Below, one piece after another: positions 15,232 through 25,162 of a stretch of 64,000 nucleotides of DNA. Location: positions 151,179 to 215,178 of the forward strand of contig NZ_JAHQZT010000003.1 in NCBI RefSeq assembly GCF_019061305.1, read 5' to 3'. The stretch comes from Marinobacterium weihaiense (GTDB lineage: Bacteria; Pseudomonadota; Gammaproteobacteria; Pseudomonadales; Balneatricaceae). A program made the translations under genes and the position numbers. The notes beneath the pieces are model-generated. The model was given only the letters and a program-made list of their open reading frames with translations. It searched no databases and was not told the DNA's origin. The stretch's first letter is position 1; each line of letters starts with the position of its first letter.

Positions 15232-17478
15232 ATGAGTGTAGAAACCACTTTTGACGGCGATACCGAGCAGCTGTCACTTCGCGACTTTACCGAAAAGGCG
15301 TACCTGGACTATTCCATGTACGTGATTCTCGACCGCGCCCTGCCGCATCTGGGCGACGGCATGAAGCCGGTGCAGCGGCGTATCGTCTATGCTATGTCCG
15401 AGCTGGGGCTCAAGGCCACGGCTAAGTACAAGAAGTCGGCGCGTACCGTCGGTGACGTGCTGGGCAAGTTCCATCCGCACGGGGATTCCGCCTGCTACGA
15501 GGCGATGGTGCTGATGGCACAGCCGTTCAGCTACCGCTATCCGCTGATTGATGGTCAGGGCAACTGGGGGTCGCCGGATGATCCCAAATCGTTTGCGGCC
15601 ATGCGTTACACCGAGTCACGGCTGGCGCCCTATGCCGAGGTGCTGCTCAAGGAGCTGGCTCAGGGTACAGTCAACTGGGTCCCCAACTTTGACGGCACGA
15701 TGAACGAACCGGAGGTGCTGCCGGCACGGCTTCCCAACGTGCTGCTCAATGGCGGCACCGGCATTGCCGTGGGCATGGCCACGGACATTCCCTCGCACAA
15801 CCTGCGTGAGGTGGCTGCGGCCTGCTGTCATCTGCTGGACAGCCCCGGAGCCACGCTGGATGACCTCTGTGCGCTGATTCCCGGGCCGGACATGGCCACC
15901 GAAGCCGAAATCATCACGCCGGCGGCCGAGTTGAAAAAGCTCTATACCAGCGGCAAGGGCAGCTTCCGCATGCGTGCGATCTGGAGTCGGGAAGAGGGCG
16001 GAATCGTGATTACGGCTTTGCCGGCCCAGGTGTCCGGGGCCAAGGTGCTGGAGCAGGTCGCCGCACAGATGCAGCAGAAAAAACTGCCGATGGTGGTGGA
16101 CCTGCGTGACGAATCGGACCATGAAAACCCGACCCGGCTGGTGATCGTGCCCAAGCGGGGCAAGGATCTGGATGCCCTGATGGCGCACCTGTTCGCCACC
16201 ACGGATCTGGAGCGCAGTTACCGCGTCAACCTGAACATGATCGGCATTGACGGCCGCCCGCAGGTGAAGGATCTGCGCCAGATTCTGGTGGAATGGTTGA
16301 GCTGGCGCACCAGCGTGGTGCGTCGCCGTCTCGAATACCGCCTGCAGAAGGTGCGCGACCGTCTGCATGTGCTCGAAGGTCTGATGGTGGCCTACCTCAA
16401 TATCGACGAGGTCATAGCCATCATCCGTGAGGAAGACAAGCCGAAAGAAGAGCTGATGCGCCGCTTTGAACTGAGCGATGTCCAGGCTGATGCGATTCTG
16501 GATCTCAAGCTGCGCCATCTGGCCCGGCTCGAAGAGATCAGGATCCGGGGCGAACAGGACGAACTCAACGAAGAACGCCAGTACCTGGAAGACACTCTGG
16601 GGTCCGACGCGCGGATGCGGGCACTGATTCGTGAAGAGATCGAAGCCACCGCCGAGGAGTTCGGAGATGCGCGGCGCTCGCCGCTGGTGGAACGCGGCGA
16701 GGCCCAGGCGTTCAGCGAGAAGGATCTGCTCAGTGCCGACCCGGTGACCGTAGTGCTGTCCAAGCAGGGCTGGATCCGGGCGGCCAAGGGCCATGACATT
16801 GATGCCGAAGGGCTCAGCTATAAGTCCGGCGACGGTTTCAAGCTGGCCAGCGCCGGGCGCATGAATCAGCCCTGCATTTTGCTCGACTCCACCGGCCGCA
16901 GCTACACGCTGGAAACTCATAAGCTGCCCTCGGCCCGGGGCCAGGGTGAGCCGGTCACCGGTCACGTCAGCCTGCCCAAGGGCGCGATGGTGGATGCGCT
17001 GGTATGTGGCCCCGAACAGGCCGCGGTGCTGCTGGCATCCGACGCCGGATACGGTTTCATCACCCGCATCGAGCAACTCACCAGTAAAACCAAGAACGGC
17101 AAGGCGGCACTGACCTTGCCCAAAGCGGCCCGGGTGTTACCGCCGGTACTGGTGCCGGGTGAGGATGCGCTGCTGGCGGCTGTCAGCAGCGAAGGGCGCC
17201 TGCTGGTGTTCCCGGTGGCAGAACTGCCGGAGCTGGCCCGCGGGAAAGGCAACAAGGTGATCAATATCCCCGGCGCCAAGGCGGCCACAGGGGAAGAACT
17301 GATGACCCAGGTGATCCTGCTGAATCCGGGCGATACCCTGGTGGTCAATGCCGGGCGCCAGCATCTGAAGCTCAAGGGGGCGGAGCTGGATCAGTATCGT
17401 GGCGAGCGTGGCCGTCGCGGCAGCAAGCTGCCACGGGGCTATCAGAAGGTCGACAGCCTTGAGATTCTGGCCGGCTGA
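15232..17478 (+). CDS. parC: DNA topoisomerase IV subunit A (ParC)
   Basis: ParC cuts and rejoins DNA in topoisomerase IV and pairs with ParE. The 748 residues match the family (about 750). The winged-helix region has [19 protein letters not shown] and [15 protein letters not shown], where Ser86 and Glu90 are the positions changed in quinolone resistance in relatives and look wild type here. The active-site tyrosine is Tyr126 in [10 protein letters not shown]. The C-terminal half carries beta-pinwheel repeats and ends [12 protein letters not shown]. The ATG at 15232 begins [19 protein letters not shown]; the frame is open further upstream, but that extension is not conserved-looking. parE lies 7.5 kb away. 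Confidence 0.96.
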   Translation: MSVETTFDGDTEQLSLRDFTEKAYLDYSMYVILDRALPHLGDGMKPVQRRIVYAMSELGLKATAKYKKSARTVGDVLGKFHPHGDSACYEAMVLMAQPFSYRYPLIDGQGNWGSPDDPKSFAAMRYTESRLAPYAEVLLKELAQGTVNWVPNFDGTMNEPEVLPARLPNVLLNGGTGIAVGMATDIPSHNLREVAAACCHLLDSPGATLDDLCALIPGPDMATEAEIITPAAELKKLYTSGKGSFRMRAIWSREEGGIVITALPAQVSGAKVLEQVAAQMQQKKLPMVVDLRDESDHENPTRLVIVPKRGKDLDALMAHLFATTDLERSYRVNLNMIGIDGRPQVKDLRQILVEWLSWRTSVVRRRLEYRLQKVRDRLHVLEGLMVAYLNIDEVIAIIREEDKPKEELMRRFELSDVQADAILDLKLRHLARLEEIRIRGEQDELNEERQYLEDTLGSDARMRALIREEIEATAEEFGDARRSPLVERGEAQAFSEKDLLSADPVTVVLSKQGWIRAAKGHDIDAEGLSYKSGDGFKLASAGRMNQPCILLDSTGRSYTLETHKLPSARGQGEPVTGHVSLPKGAMVDALVCGPEQAAVLLASDAGYGFITRIEQLTSKTKNGKAALTLPKAARVLPPVLVPGEDALLAAVSSEGRLLVFPVAELPELARGKGNKVINIPGAKAATGEELMTQVILLNPGDTLVVNAGRQHLKLKGAELDQYRGERGRRGSKLPRGYQKVDSLEILAG

Positions 17479-17484
17479 TCCCGC

Positions 17485-17513
17485 GCGGGAGTGCCTTGCT
17501 CAGGCGCTCCCGC
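17485..17513. terminator. Hairpin between convergent parC and AhpA-like gene
   Basis: GCGGGAGTGCC and GGCGCTCCCGC form an 11-bp stem (one G-U) with a 7-base loop. It starts 7 bp after the parC stop and overlaps the last codons of the minus-strand gene. There is no T-tract, so termination may be weak or Rho-assisted. Confidence 0.45.
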
Positions 17514-19203
17514 GTTCGCGCTCGTTGAGCTTCTGCATCAGGTGATCTGCCTGTTTCTCCAGCAGCGCCTGGTATGACGGGCTGATGCTCAGAATCAGCA
17601 CTTTGTCTTCATCTTCGCGGCGAATATCCGCCTGCTCCAGCGGGTTCGCTTTCAACAGCGGTGCCTCGGTCACGGCGGTATGGCTGATCAGGGCGTTGCT
17701 TTGGGTGGTGCGGGTCAGGAAGGCTGCTTCCTCCTGCATGCGTTCGATGCCTTCCCGGGGGCCGCGCACCAGTGCCATGTGCAGATTCATCACCGGTTGG
17801 AAGGCCCGAATCTGCTGCTGGTTGTATTGCGTGTACAGCCAAGTGAAGAGCATGGCGCAACACAGGGCATTGATGCCGTGGCTGTCCTTGTCATCGCTGT
17901 GGCAGAAGCGGATCTGCAGATCACCGTTGCGCAGGGTTTCGATGTCGCCGTTGTAGATGCGTGCCGCGGACGCCGCCAGGGTTCGGTAATTGCGCAGCAG
18001 GTGTTCCCGCTCCTCTTCATCCACATTGTCGGAGTGTGCGCTACGGGTATCGATCAGCAGCAGGTAGCCCGCATCCTCCGGTGTCAGCGTCAGCTCCAGT
18101 TCCTGTTCCAGGGTATACAGCCCGCCGGCATCGGGTTCCACCAGACTGAGCGGGTTGGTCCATTCGGTGGGGGATGGTTCATCAGGTGGGACATCCGGCT
18201 GGCTGAAGGTCAGCTCGTCCAGGTCCGGCACCAGGGCAGCGTCCGACTCATCCTGATCGGCCGAGCGAGGGGTGAAACGCGGAACCTGATGGTGGTCCGG
18301 TGCGGGCTTGAGCAGCGAGACCAGGTCATCGGCGTCCAGTGGCGACCGGCTGTCCGCGTCCGGTGTCCTCTCCGCTAGCGGTGCCGGCGTGATATCGGGA
18401 ACCGGTGGTTGCTCTGGCTGCGGCTCAGCGGGCGGTGTCGGCGGTTCGTCGATCGGGGGGCTCGCGGGTGCGCTGTCGGCCTGCGGAGCGGGCGTGACCG
18501 GTCTCGAGCGGCTGGCGGTCGGCGCGGCATACCGGCCCGTTTCAGCGGGTGCCGGCGGTGAGGCAGGCTCTGGGGGCAGAGCGCTGAAGTTGAAATCCGG
18601 AATGCTATCACTGTCCTGAGGCAGGCTGAAGGGAGGCGCCGGGCGATCCGCTGTGTTTGGCGCCGGCGCGGCGACAGCGGCGGCGGCCAGGTCCCGCTGT
18701 CGCCGCAGGCTCAGGGACAACAGTACCGCGGCAATGCCCAGACACAGCATGACCAGCAGGGCGATCTCAAGCAACTGTTGTTGCAAGGCGGCACGCAGGG
18801 GCGCCGGGTTGCTCCATAGGGTCAGCCGACCAATGGGCATCTCACCCTGTACCAGCTCCAGCGTGTGCGTGCGCCCCTGCTGGGACCCGGCCAGCGCGAT
18901 CAGGGTCTGGTCCGGTGTGCTCAGGCGCAGGCCATTGATCAGCGGCTGGTCCACCAGCTCGTTGAGCAGATAGTTGAGGCTGATGCGGTCATCCGACAGT
19001 ACCAGGGGTTGAATCAGGATGGCACTGCTGCGCCCCAGTCCGCGGCTGATCTCGGCGGCTTGTTCGGCGGCGCGGGTTTGCAGGCGCAGATACTCCAGGG
19101 CGCCGCCCATTGCCAAGCCGAGCAGCAGGATGAGCAGCACGGAGATCAGGGTGCGCAGGGGCAAAACAGGCGTACAGGACACGGTGTCGTCAGTCGGCTC
19201 CAT
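17500..19203 (-). CDS. AhpA/YtjB-like inner-membrane protein with proline-rich linker
   Basis: The N-terminal 170 residues match the AhpA/YtjB (Smp) layout: a membrane helix (TLISVLLILLLGLAMGGAL), a periplasmic segment (ILIQPLVLSDDRISLNYLLN), and a second helix (IALLVMLCLGIAAVLLSLSL). Then follows about 200 residues extremely rich in Pro, Ala and Asp, likely disordered. The C-terminal domain (about 400-550) with YLLLIDTRSAHSDNVDEEER looks like a degenerate nucleotide-cyclase-type fold, but no catalytic motif is evident. Function is unknown. The start at 19203 was chosen for its GGAG; an in-frame extension to 19305 is unlikely. It is divergent from proA. Confidence 0.75.
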   Translation of the reverse strand: MEPTDDTVSCTPVLPLRTLISVLLILLLGLAMGGALEYLRLQTRAAEQAAEISRGLGRSSAILIQPLVLSDDRISLNYLLNELVDQPLINGLRLSTPDQTLIALAGSQQGRTHTLELVQGEMPIGRLTLWSNPAPLRAALQQQLLEIALLVMLCLGIAAVLLSLSLRRQRDLAAAAVAAPAPNTADRPAPPFSLPQDSDSIPDFNFSALPPEPASPPAPAETGRYAAPTASRSRPVTPAPQADSAPASPPIDEPPTPPAEPQPEQPPVPDITPAPLAERTPDADSRSPLDADDLVSLLKPAPDHHQVPRFTPRSADQDESDAALVPDLDELTFSQPDVPPDEPSPTEWTNPLSLVEPDAGGLYTLEQELELTLTPEDAGYLLLIDTRSAHSDNVDEEEREHLLRNYRTLAASAARIYNGDIETLRNGDLQIRFCHSDDKDSHGINALCCAMLFTWLYTQYNQQQIRAFQPVMNLHMALVRGPREGIERMQEEAAFLTRTTQSNALISHTAVTEAPLLKANPLEQADIRREDEDKVLILSISPSYQALLEKQADHLMQKLNERERGSA

Positions 19204-19255
19204 CGGGGCTCCACATCCGAAACAGGCAGATGCTTTATTAGGGTGTTTTATAATA

Positions 19256-19285
19256 GCAACACTTCTGTTTTGGGCACAGTGTTGC
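19256..19285. promoter_or_regulatory. Inverted repeat GCAACACT...AGTGTTGC
   Basis: Perfect 8-bp arms with a 14-base spacer lie in the divergent intergenic region between the AhpA-like gene and proA. Spaced dyads of this kind can be operators, and the minus-strand side is directly followed by AT-rich promoter-like sequence (TATTATAAAA). Confidence 0.4.
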
Positions 19286-19301
19286 CGAATTTGCATGGAT
19301 C

Positions 19302-19315
19302 TCAAAGATCTTTGA
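19302..19315. promoter_or_regulatory. 14-bp perfect palindrome TCAAAGATCTTTGA upstream of proA
   Basis: The palindrome lies 52 bp before the proA ATG and 14 bp before a TATACT hexamer (19329-19334) that could serve as a -10 box, although no good -35 sequence is seen at proper spacing. It would be well placed for an operator. Confidence 0.4.
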
Positions 19316-19367
19316 TCCGGGTTAAGGTTATACTGTACCGCTTAAATCATCGACCCGGATAGATGAG

Positions 19368-20624
19368 ATGAATGTAGAAACTTACATGACCGAACTGGGG
19401 CAGCGTGCCCGGACTGCTTCGCGCCTGATCGCGCGTGCCGATACTGCCCGCAAGAACAAGGCGCTGGCTGCCATGGCCGATGCCATTGATGCCAGCCGCG
19501 AAGCACTGGCTGCCGCCAACGCGCAGGATATGCAGAACGGCCGTGACAAGGGCCTGGATGCGGCCATGCTGGACCGTCTGGAACTGACCCCGGGGCGCAT
19601 CGACGGCATGATCGAGGGATTGCGCCAGGTGGCGGCGTTGCCGGACCCAATCGGCGGTATCCGTGATATGAACTACCGTCCGTCCGGCATCCAGATCGGC
19701 AAGATGCGCGTGCCGCTGGGCGTGATCGGCATCATTTACGAGTCGCGCCCCAACGTGACCTGCGAAGCCGCCAGCCTGTGCCTGAAATCCGGCAACGCCA
19801 CCATTTTGCGTGGCGGCTCCGAAGCGATCCATTCCAATCAAGCGATTGCGGCCTGCATCCGCGAGGGACTGGAAGCCGCAGGTTTGCCGCAGGAGGCGGT
19901 CCAGGTGGTGGAAACCACCGACCGCGAGGCTGTGGGCCGCCTGATTGCCATGCCGGAATACGTGGACGTCATCGTGCCCCGTGGCGGCAAGGGCCTGATC
20001 GAGCGCATCAGCACAGATGCCCGGGTGCCGGTGATCAAGCACCTGGACGGCATCTGTCATGTTTACATCGATGCCGAAGCCGACAAGAGCAAGGCACTGA
20101 ATATCGCCATCAATGCCAAGACCCACCGCTACGGCACCTGCAATACCATGGAAACCCTGCTGGTGGACCAGGCCGTGGCGGCGGATATCCTGCCCGAACT
20201 GGCGGACCATTATGCCCAGCTGGGCGTCGAACTGCGCGGCTGCGAACAGACGCTGGCGCTGTTGCCCAATATCAATGCAGCCACCGCTGACGACTGGGAC
20301 ACCGAATACCTGGCACCGATTCTGGCAGTGAAGGTGGTCGCTGATATGGCAACGGCGATTGAACACATCAACCGTCATGGTTCGCACCATACCGATGCCA
20401 TCATCACCGAGAACTACACCAAGGCGCGGGCGTTCCTGCGCGAGGTGGATTCCAGCTCGGTGATGGTCAACGCTTCGACCCGCTTTGCCGATGGTTTCGA
20501 ATACGGCCTGGGGGCCGAAATCGGCATCTCCACTGACAAGATCCACGCCCGTGGCCCGGTGGGACTGGAAGGGCTGACCTCGGAAAAATACGTGGTGCTG
20601 GGCGACGGTCAGGTTCGCGCCTGA
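19368..20624 (+). CDS. proA: Gamma-glutamyl phosphate reductase (ProA)
   Basis: ProA reduces gamma-glutamyl phosphate with NADPH to glutamate semialdehyde, the second step of proline synthesis. The 418 residues match the family. Visible signatures are [40 protein letters not shown] and the catalytic cysteine in [11 protein letters not shown], with [20 protein letters not shown] near the end. proB is not in the window. It heads the long block that continues with nadD (stop and start overlap by one base), the same linkage as in Pseudomonas. Confidence 0.97.
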   Translation: MNVETYMTELGQRARTASRLIARADTARKNKALAAMADAIDASREALAAANAQDMQNGRDKGLDAAMLDRLELTPGRIDGMIEGLRQVAALPDPIGGIRDMNYRPSGIQIGKMRVPLGVIGIIYESRPNVTCEAASLCLKSGNATILRGGSEAIHSNQAIAACIREGLEAAGLPQEAVQVVETTDREAVGRLIAMPEYVDVIVPRGGKGLIERISTDARVPVIKHLDGICHVYIDAEADKSKALNIAINAKTHRYGTCNTMETLLVDQAVAADILPELADHYAQLGVELRGCEQTLALLPNINAATADDWDTEYLAPILAVKVVADMATAIEHINRHGSHHTDAIITENYTKARAFLREVDSSSVMVNASTRFADGFEYGLGAEIGISTDKIHARGPVGLEGLTSEKYVVLGDGQVRA

Positions 20625-21271
20625 TGCAGCCGCTGGTCTTCATGGGCGGGACCTTCGATCCGGTCCATAATGGTCATTTGCGTACGGCACTGGAACTGAA
20701 ACAGTGGCTGGGGGTCGATCAGGTGTGCCTGATCCCCTCCGGCGCGCCGGTGCATCGTGACGAACCCGGGTGTACGCCGCGGCAGCGTCTGGCCATGGTG
20801 CAGCAGGCGGTGGCAGACGAGCCGGCCCTGTGTGCTGATCCGCGTGAAATCGAGTCGGATGCACCCTCTTATTCCCTGCTGACGCTGCAGGCGCTGCGTG
20901 AGGAACGAGGGCCGGTATGCCCGATCATCATGACCATGGGCATGGATGCCTATCAGAACCTGCCCGGCTGGCACCGCTGGGAGTCGCTGCTGGAGTATGC
21001 GCATATTCTGGTGCTGGCACGTCCGGGCTATGAGGGGACCGATGCCAGTGAGGAACTGCAGCGCTTCACGCGCCGCCACCAGGCCGCCGATGTCAACGAG
21101 CTATTGACGACACCGGCAGGCCGGGTATTCATTCAGGAGCTGACGCCGCTGGGGATCTCGGCGACGCAGATTCGGCAGCAGATCGCACAGGGGCAGTCGC
21201 CGCGCTACCTGCTGCCGGAGCCAGTATGGCACTATATTTGTCAACACACACTCTATGGTTATCATCAATAA
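20624..21271 (+). CDS. nadD: Nicotinate-nucleotide adenylyltransferase (NadD)
   Basis: NadD makes nicotinic acid adenine dinucleotide from NaMN and ATP, an essential step of NAD synthesis. The 215-residue protein has the nucleotidyltransferase signature MGGTFDPVHNGHLRTA at the start and ISATQIRQQIAQGQSPRYLL near the end. The ATG overlaps the last base of the proA stop (TGATG), so translation is coupled. It is followed after 15 bp by rsfS, as in E. coli and Pseudomonas. Confidence 0.96.
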   Translation: MQPLVFMGGTFDPVHNGHLRTALELKQWLGVDQVCLIPSGAPVHRDEPGCTPRQRLAMVQQAVADEPALCADPREIESDAPSYSLLTLQALREERGPVCPIIMTMGMDAYQNLPGWHRWESLLEYAHILVLARPGYEGTDASEELQRFTRRHQAADVNELLTTPAGRVFIQELTPLGISATQIRQQIAQGQSPRYLLPEPVWHYICQHTLYGYHQ

Positions 21272-21286
21272 AGGTACAACGCTGTA

Positions 21287-21634
21287 ATGGAGATCGATCA
21301 ACTGCGTGAGCTGGTGCAGACAGCACTGGACGATATGAAAGCACGCGATGTCACTGAGCTGGATGTGCGCGGCAAGTCCAGCGTCACCGATTACATGGTG
21401 ATCGCCAGCGGCACCTCACGACGTCACGTCATGTCCGTCGCTCAGGAACTGCTGGACAAGGTCAAGGCTGCCGGACTGCAGCCGGTCGGCACCGAAGGCG
21501 AGAACACCGGCGACTGGATTCTGGTGGATCTGGGCGATGTCATCGTTCATGTCATGATGCCGGATGCACGCAGCTTCTATGATCTGGAGCGGCTGTGGCG
21601 GTTCGACGCGGACGAAGACGCGGCGGCGGAGTAA
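21287..21634 (+). CDS. rsfS: Ribosomal silencing factor RsfS
   Basis: RsfS binds ribosomal protein uL14 and blocks subunit joining in starvation or stationary phase. The 115 residues have the family pattern [39 protein letters not shown] and a C-terminal [20 protein letters not shown] followed by FYDLERLW. It lies between nadD and rlmH, the usual order. The start was taken at the ATG 15 bp after nadD. Confidence 0.95.
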   Translation: MEIDQLRELVQTALDDMKARDVTELDVRGKSSVTDYMVIASGTSRRHVMSVAQELLDKVKAAGLQPVGTEGENTGDWILVDLGDVIVHVMMPDARSFYDLERLWRFDADEDAAAE

Positions 21635-21644
21635 GCACTGGGCC

Positions 21645-22112
21645 ATGCGTATTCGTTTGTTGGCAGTGGGCAACCGCATGCCGGACTGGGTGGAGGCGGG
21701 CTACAACGAGTATGCCCGTCGTCTGCCGTCCGACTTCCAGCTGGAGCTGGTGGAGCTGGCGCCGGGGCATCGCGGCAAGAATGCCGACCTGGCCCGCGCC
21801 ATCCGCAGCGAGGGCGATGCTATGCTGGCCGCCATCGGCAAGGGCGATCGGGTGGTGGCGCTGGATGTCAAGGGTCGCCCCTGGTCGACCGAGCAGCTGG
21901 CCGGGCAGGCTGAGGGCTGGCGCATGGACGGGCGCAACATCAGCCTGCTGGTGGGGGGCCCCGACGGGCTGGACCCGCGCTGTCTGGCACTGGCGGATCA
22001 GAAATGGTCGCTGTCGGCTCTGACTCTGCCGCATCCGCTGGTGCGGGTGGTGCTGGCCGAGCAGCTGTACCGTGCCTGGAGCATTCTCCAGGGCCACCCC
22101 TACCACAAGTAA
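21645..22112 (+). CDS. rlmH: 23S rRNA pseudouridine-1915 N3-methyltransferase RlmH
   Basis: RlmH is a SPOUT enzyme that methylates pseudouridine 1915 in helix 69 of 23S rRNA on assembled 70S ribosomes. The 155 residues equal the family length exactly. Signatures are [20 protein letters not shown] at the start, LLVGGPDGL in the knot, and the terminal [20 protein letters not shown] and GHPYHK. The ATG at 21645 is 10 bp after rsfS. Confidence 0.96.
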   Translation: MRIRLLAVGNRMPDWVEAGYNEYARRLPSDFQLELVELAPGHRGKNADLARAIRSEGDAMLAAIGKGDRVVALDVKGRPWSTEQLAGQAEGWRMDGRNISLLVGGPDGLDPRCLALADQKWSLSALTLPHPLVRVVLAEQLYRAWSILQGHPYHK

Positions 22113-22122
22113 TCCCGGCATC

Positions 22123-24012
22123 ATGTCACCTCCCGAGCGCTTAAAGGATTACTCCCGCGAGAGCATCACCTTCACCAACCGCGCCATGATCGCCTTTGGC
22201 TTCGTGGTGCTGCTGATGCTGGTGCTGGTCAGCCGCGTCTATTATCTGCAGGTAGTCGAGCATGACCGCTATGCCGCGATTTCGGAAAAGAACCGGGTGC
22301 AGCTGCAGCCGGTGGCCCCACGTCGCGGCCTGATCTACGACCGCAATGGTGTGCTGCTGGCCGATAACCGGCCCAACTTCAGCATCACCCTGCTCAAGGA
22401 GGAGGTGCGCGACCTGGACGCCACCTTGGCCGCGCTGGGCCGTCTGATCGAGCTGGACGAACGCGATATCGAACGCTTCCAGACCCGTTTGAACCAGCGT
22501 CGTCGTCCCTACGAAACGGTGCCCTTGCGGTTCGGTCTGACGGAAGACGAGATCGCCCGCATCTCGCTGAATTATCACCGCCTGCCCGGTGTGCAGGTGG
22601 AAGCCGATCTGATTCGCTACTACCCGCATGGCGCCTCACTGGTCCATGCTCTGGGCTATGTCGGGCGCATCAACCAGCGTGAGCTGGGCCGGGTGGATGA
22701 GCAGAACTATGCCGCCACGCACTACATCGGCAAGCTGGGGATCGAGAAGTTCTACGAAGATATTCTGCACGGCAAGGTCGGTTTCCAGAAGGTCGAAACC
22801 AACGCCCGCGGTCGCATTCTGCGGGTACTGGAGCGGCAGGATCCGATTCCGGGGCGCGATCTGCAGTTGAGCCTGGACCTGCGCCTGCAGCAGTTTACCG
22901 AGCAGCTACTGGGTGACCGCCGGGCCTCCGTGGTGGCGATCGAGCCGTCCAGTGGCGAGATTCTGGCCATGGTCAGTACCCCGACCTACGATCCCAACCT
23001 CTTCGTGACCGGCATTTCCAGCAAGGATTATAACGCTCTGCGTGACTCGCCAGACCTGCCGTTGTTCAACCGATCGCTGCGCGGCAGTTATCCGCCGGCC
23101 TCGACCATCAAGCCGGTGATCGCTCTGGCGGCACTGGAGAGCGGCACCATTACGGCCGAGGATGAGGTCTGGGACCCCGGTTTCTACCAGATCACCCGCA
23201 ATGGGCGGCGCTATCGGGACTGGAAGCGCTGGGGCCATGGCAAAGTGGATCTGGATCTGGCACTGGCCCAGTCTTGTGATGTCTGGTTCTACGAAACCGG
23301 CCACAAGATGGGGGTGGTGCCTATGTCCGACATGCTTGGTCGGTTTGGCATTGGCCAGGATGCCAGCCTGGACCAGCCCGAAGCCCTGACCAACTTCCTG
23401 CCGTCACGGGAGTGGAAGGAAGGCAGTCGGCGCCTGCCCTGGTACCCCGGCGACTCGATCAACCTGAGCATCGGTCAGGGGTTTCTGGTGATGACACCCT
23501 TGCAGATGGCCACCACCACGGCGGTCATGGCTAACCGGGGGCGCTGGGTACAGCCGCGCATGCTGCAGGGCCTGCTGGCGGAAAGTGACGGCGAGCCCCA
23601 ACCGTATGCACCGATGCTGAACCGCAAGGAAAAGCCAGCGGATGTGGTGCTCAAAAACCCCGCCCACTGGGATCAGGTTATCGAGGGCATGGTGTCGGTC
23701 ATGCACGGCCCCCAGGGGACCGCACGTCGTGCGGGACGTGATGCGCCCTACCGCATTGCGGGCAAGACCGGCACGGCGCAGGTGGTCGGCATTGCCCAGG
23801 ATGAAGAATATGATGCCGAAGCACTGGAAGAGCGCCATCGTGACCATGCCTTGTTCGTGGCCTTTGCGCCGGTGGATGACCCCAAAATAGCCGTGGCTGT
23901 GGTGGTCGAGAACGGTGGCGGCGGTTCCTCGACCGCGGCGCCGATCGCGCGTGAGGTGATGGATGCCTGGTTGCTGGGCGACTACCGGAATGACCTGGAG
24001 GCAAGTCCATGA
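22123..24012 (+). CDS. mrdA: Penicillin-binding protein 2, elongasome transpeptidase
   Basis: PBP2 is the class B transpeptidase that cross-links sidewall peptidoglycan with RodA and MreBCD. The 629-residue protein has an N-terminal membrane helix (MIAFGFVVLLMLVLVSRVYY), the pedestal with RRGLIYDRNGVLLADN, and the catalytic motifs in order: SXXK as STIKPV, SXN as SCDVWFYETG, and KTG as AGKTGTAQVVG. The ATG at 22123 is 10 bp after rlmH. Its stop overlaps rodA (ATGA). It is also known as pbpA in pseudomonads. Confidence 0.96.
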   Translation: MSPPERLKDYSRESITFTNRAMIAFGFVVLLMLVLVSRVYYLQVVEHDRYAAISEKNRVQLQPVAPRRGLIYDRNGVLLADNRPNFSITLLKEEVRDLDATLAALGRLIELDERDIERFQTRLNQRRRPYETVPLRFGLTEDEIARISLNYHRLPGVQVEADLIRYYPHGASLVHALGYVGRINQRELGRVDEQNYAATHYIGKLGIEKFYEDILHGKVGFQKVETNARGRILRVLERQDPIPGRDLQLSLDLRLQQFTEQLLGDRRASVVAIEPSSGEILAMVSTPTYDPNLFVTGISSKDYNALRDSPDLPLFNRSLRGSYPPASTIKPVIALAALESGTITAEDEVWDPGFYQITRNGRRYRDWKRWGHGKVDLDLALAQSCDVWFYETGHKMGVVPMSDMLGRFGIGQDASLDQPEALTNFLPSREWKEGSRRLPWYPGDSINLSIGQGFLVMTPLQMATTTAVMANRGRWVQPRMLQGLLAESDGEPQPYAPMLNRKEKPADVVLKNPAHWDQVIEGMVSVMHGPQGTARRAGRDAPYRIAGKTGTAQVVGIAQDEEYDAEALEERHRDHALFVAFAPVDDPKIAVAVVVENGGGGSSTAAPIAREVMDAWLLGDYRNDLEASP

Positions 24013-25151
24013 GCAATCGTGACTTTCAGCGCACCATGCCCGGCAGCAGCGTGTACCTGCAGCGCCCGACCGGGTTCTGGCACTACACCCACCTGGATGG
24101 ATGGCTGCTGGGCCTGTTGTTGATGCTGTGTGGCTTCGGTCTGTTTGTGCTGTACAGCGCCTCCGGGCAGGACATGGATTACGTCGTGCGCCAGGCGGTT
24201 CGTATGGGCGCAGGCTTATTCGGTCTTATCATTCTGGCGCAGTTGCAACCACGGACGTATCGGCGTCTGGCTCCCTGGGGGTATGTCGCCGGTGTCGGCC
24301 TGCTGCTGGCCGTGCTGCTGTTCGGTGTTGGTGCCAAGGGCGCCCAGCGCTGGCTGGAGCTGCCCGGCTTCCGCTTTCAGCCATCGGAGATCATGAAGCT
24401 GGTACTGCCGATGATGGTGGCCGCCTGGCTGACCCGTGAGCAGCTGCCGCCGACGTTCAAGCACCTGCTCAGCACGTTGGTGCTGCTGGCGATTCCCACC
24501 GTCATGATCATGAAACAGCCGGATTTGGGCACCTCGCTGTTAATCGCGGCGTCAGGTGTGTTTGTTATTCTGTTGTCGGGTGTGTACTGGCGCTGGATTT
24601 TCATTGCGCTGGGCCTTGCGGGAGCCGCCCTGCCGGCGCTCTGGGCGGTGATGAAGGATTATCAGCGTCAGCGTGTGCTGACCTTTCTGGACCCTGAAAG
24701 CGACCCGCTGGGCGCCGGCTGGAACATCATTCAGTCCAAGACGGCGATCGGCTCCGGCGGCCTGCCCGGCAAGGGGTGGCTGCAGGGTACCCAATCCCAG
24801 CTGGATTTCCTGCCCGAATCGCATACCGACTTCATCATTGCGGTGATCGGCGAAGAGCTGGGGATGACCGGTGTTCTGGTACTGCTGGGCATTTATCTGA
24901 TGATCATCGCCCGAGGCTTGGTCATTGCCGCCCAGGCCCAGGACAGTTTTTCCCGCTTGTTGGCGGGGAGTATTACGCTGACATTTTTTGTCTACGTATT
25001 CGTCAATATTGGCATGGTCACCGGTCTGTTGCCGGTGGTCGGGGTGCCGCTGCCCATGGTCAGCTATGGCGGTACCTCGATCGTAACCCTGATGGCCGGT
25101 TTTGGGGTGCTGATGTCGATCAGAACCCACCGCCAGATGCTGACTCGATAA
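24009..25151 (+). CDS. rodA: Rod-shape SEDS glycosyltransferase RodA
   Basis: RodA polymerises lipid II into glycan strands as the partner of PBP2. The 380-residue protein is a polytopic membrane protein with about ten helices. SEDS signatures are KGAQRWLELPGFRFQPSEIM, KQPDLGTSLLI, the large loop SKTAIGSGGLPGKGW, LDFLPESHTDFIIAVIGEEL and the C-terminal PLPMVSYGGTSIV. The ATG lies within the end of mrdA. Also called mrdB. Confidence 0.96.
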   Translation: MSNRDFQRTMPGSSVYLQRPTGFWHYTHLDGWLLGLLLMLCGFGLFVLYSASGQDMDYVVRQAVRMGAGLFGLIILAQLQPRTYRRLAPWGYVAGVGLLLAVLLFGVGAKGAQRWLELPGFRFQPSEIMKLVLPMMVAAWLTREQLPPTFKHLLSTLVLLAIPTVMIMKQPDLGTSLLIAASGVFVILLSGVYWRWIFIALGLAGAALPALWAVMKDYQRQRVLTFLDPESDPLGAGWNIIQSKTAIGSGGLPGKGWLQGTQSQLDFLPESHTDFIIAVIGEELGMTGVLVLLGIYLMIIARGLVIAAQAQDSFSRLLAGSITLTFFVYVFVNIGMVTGLLPVVGVPLPMVSYGGTSIVTLMAGFGVLMSIRTHRQMLTR

Positions 25152-25162
25152 TGGAGATAGGA

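Noticed and set aside
15616..17076. Open frame of nearly 490 codons antisense to parC
   Set aside because: Same reason: complementary to conserved ParC codons, with no motifs of its own.
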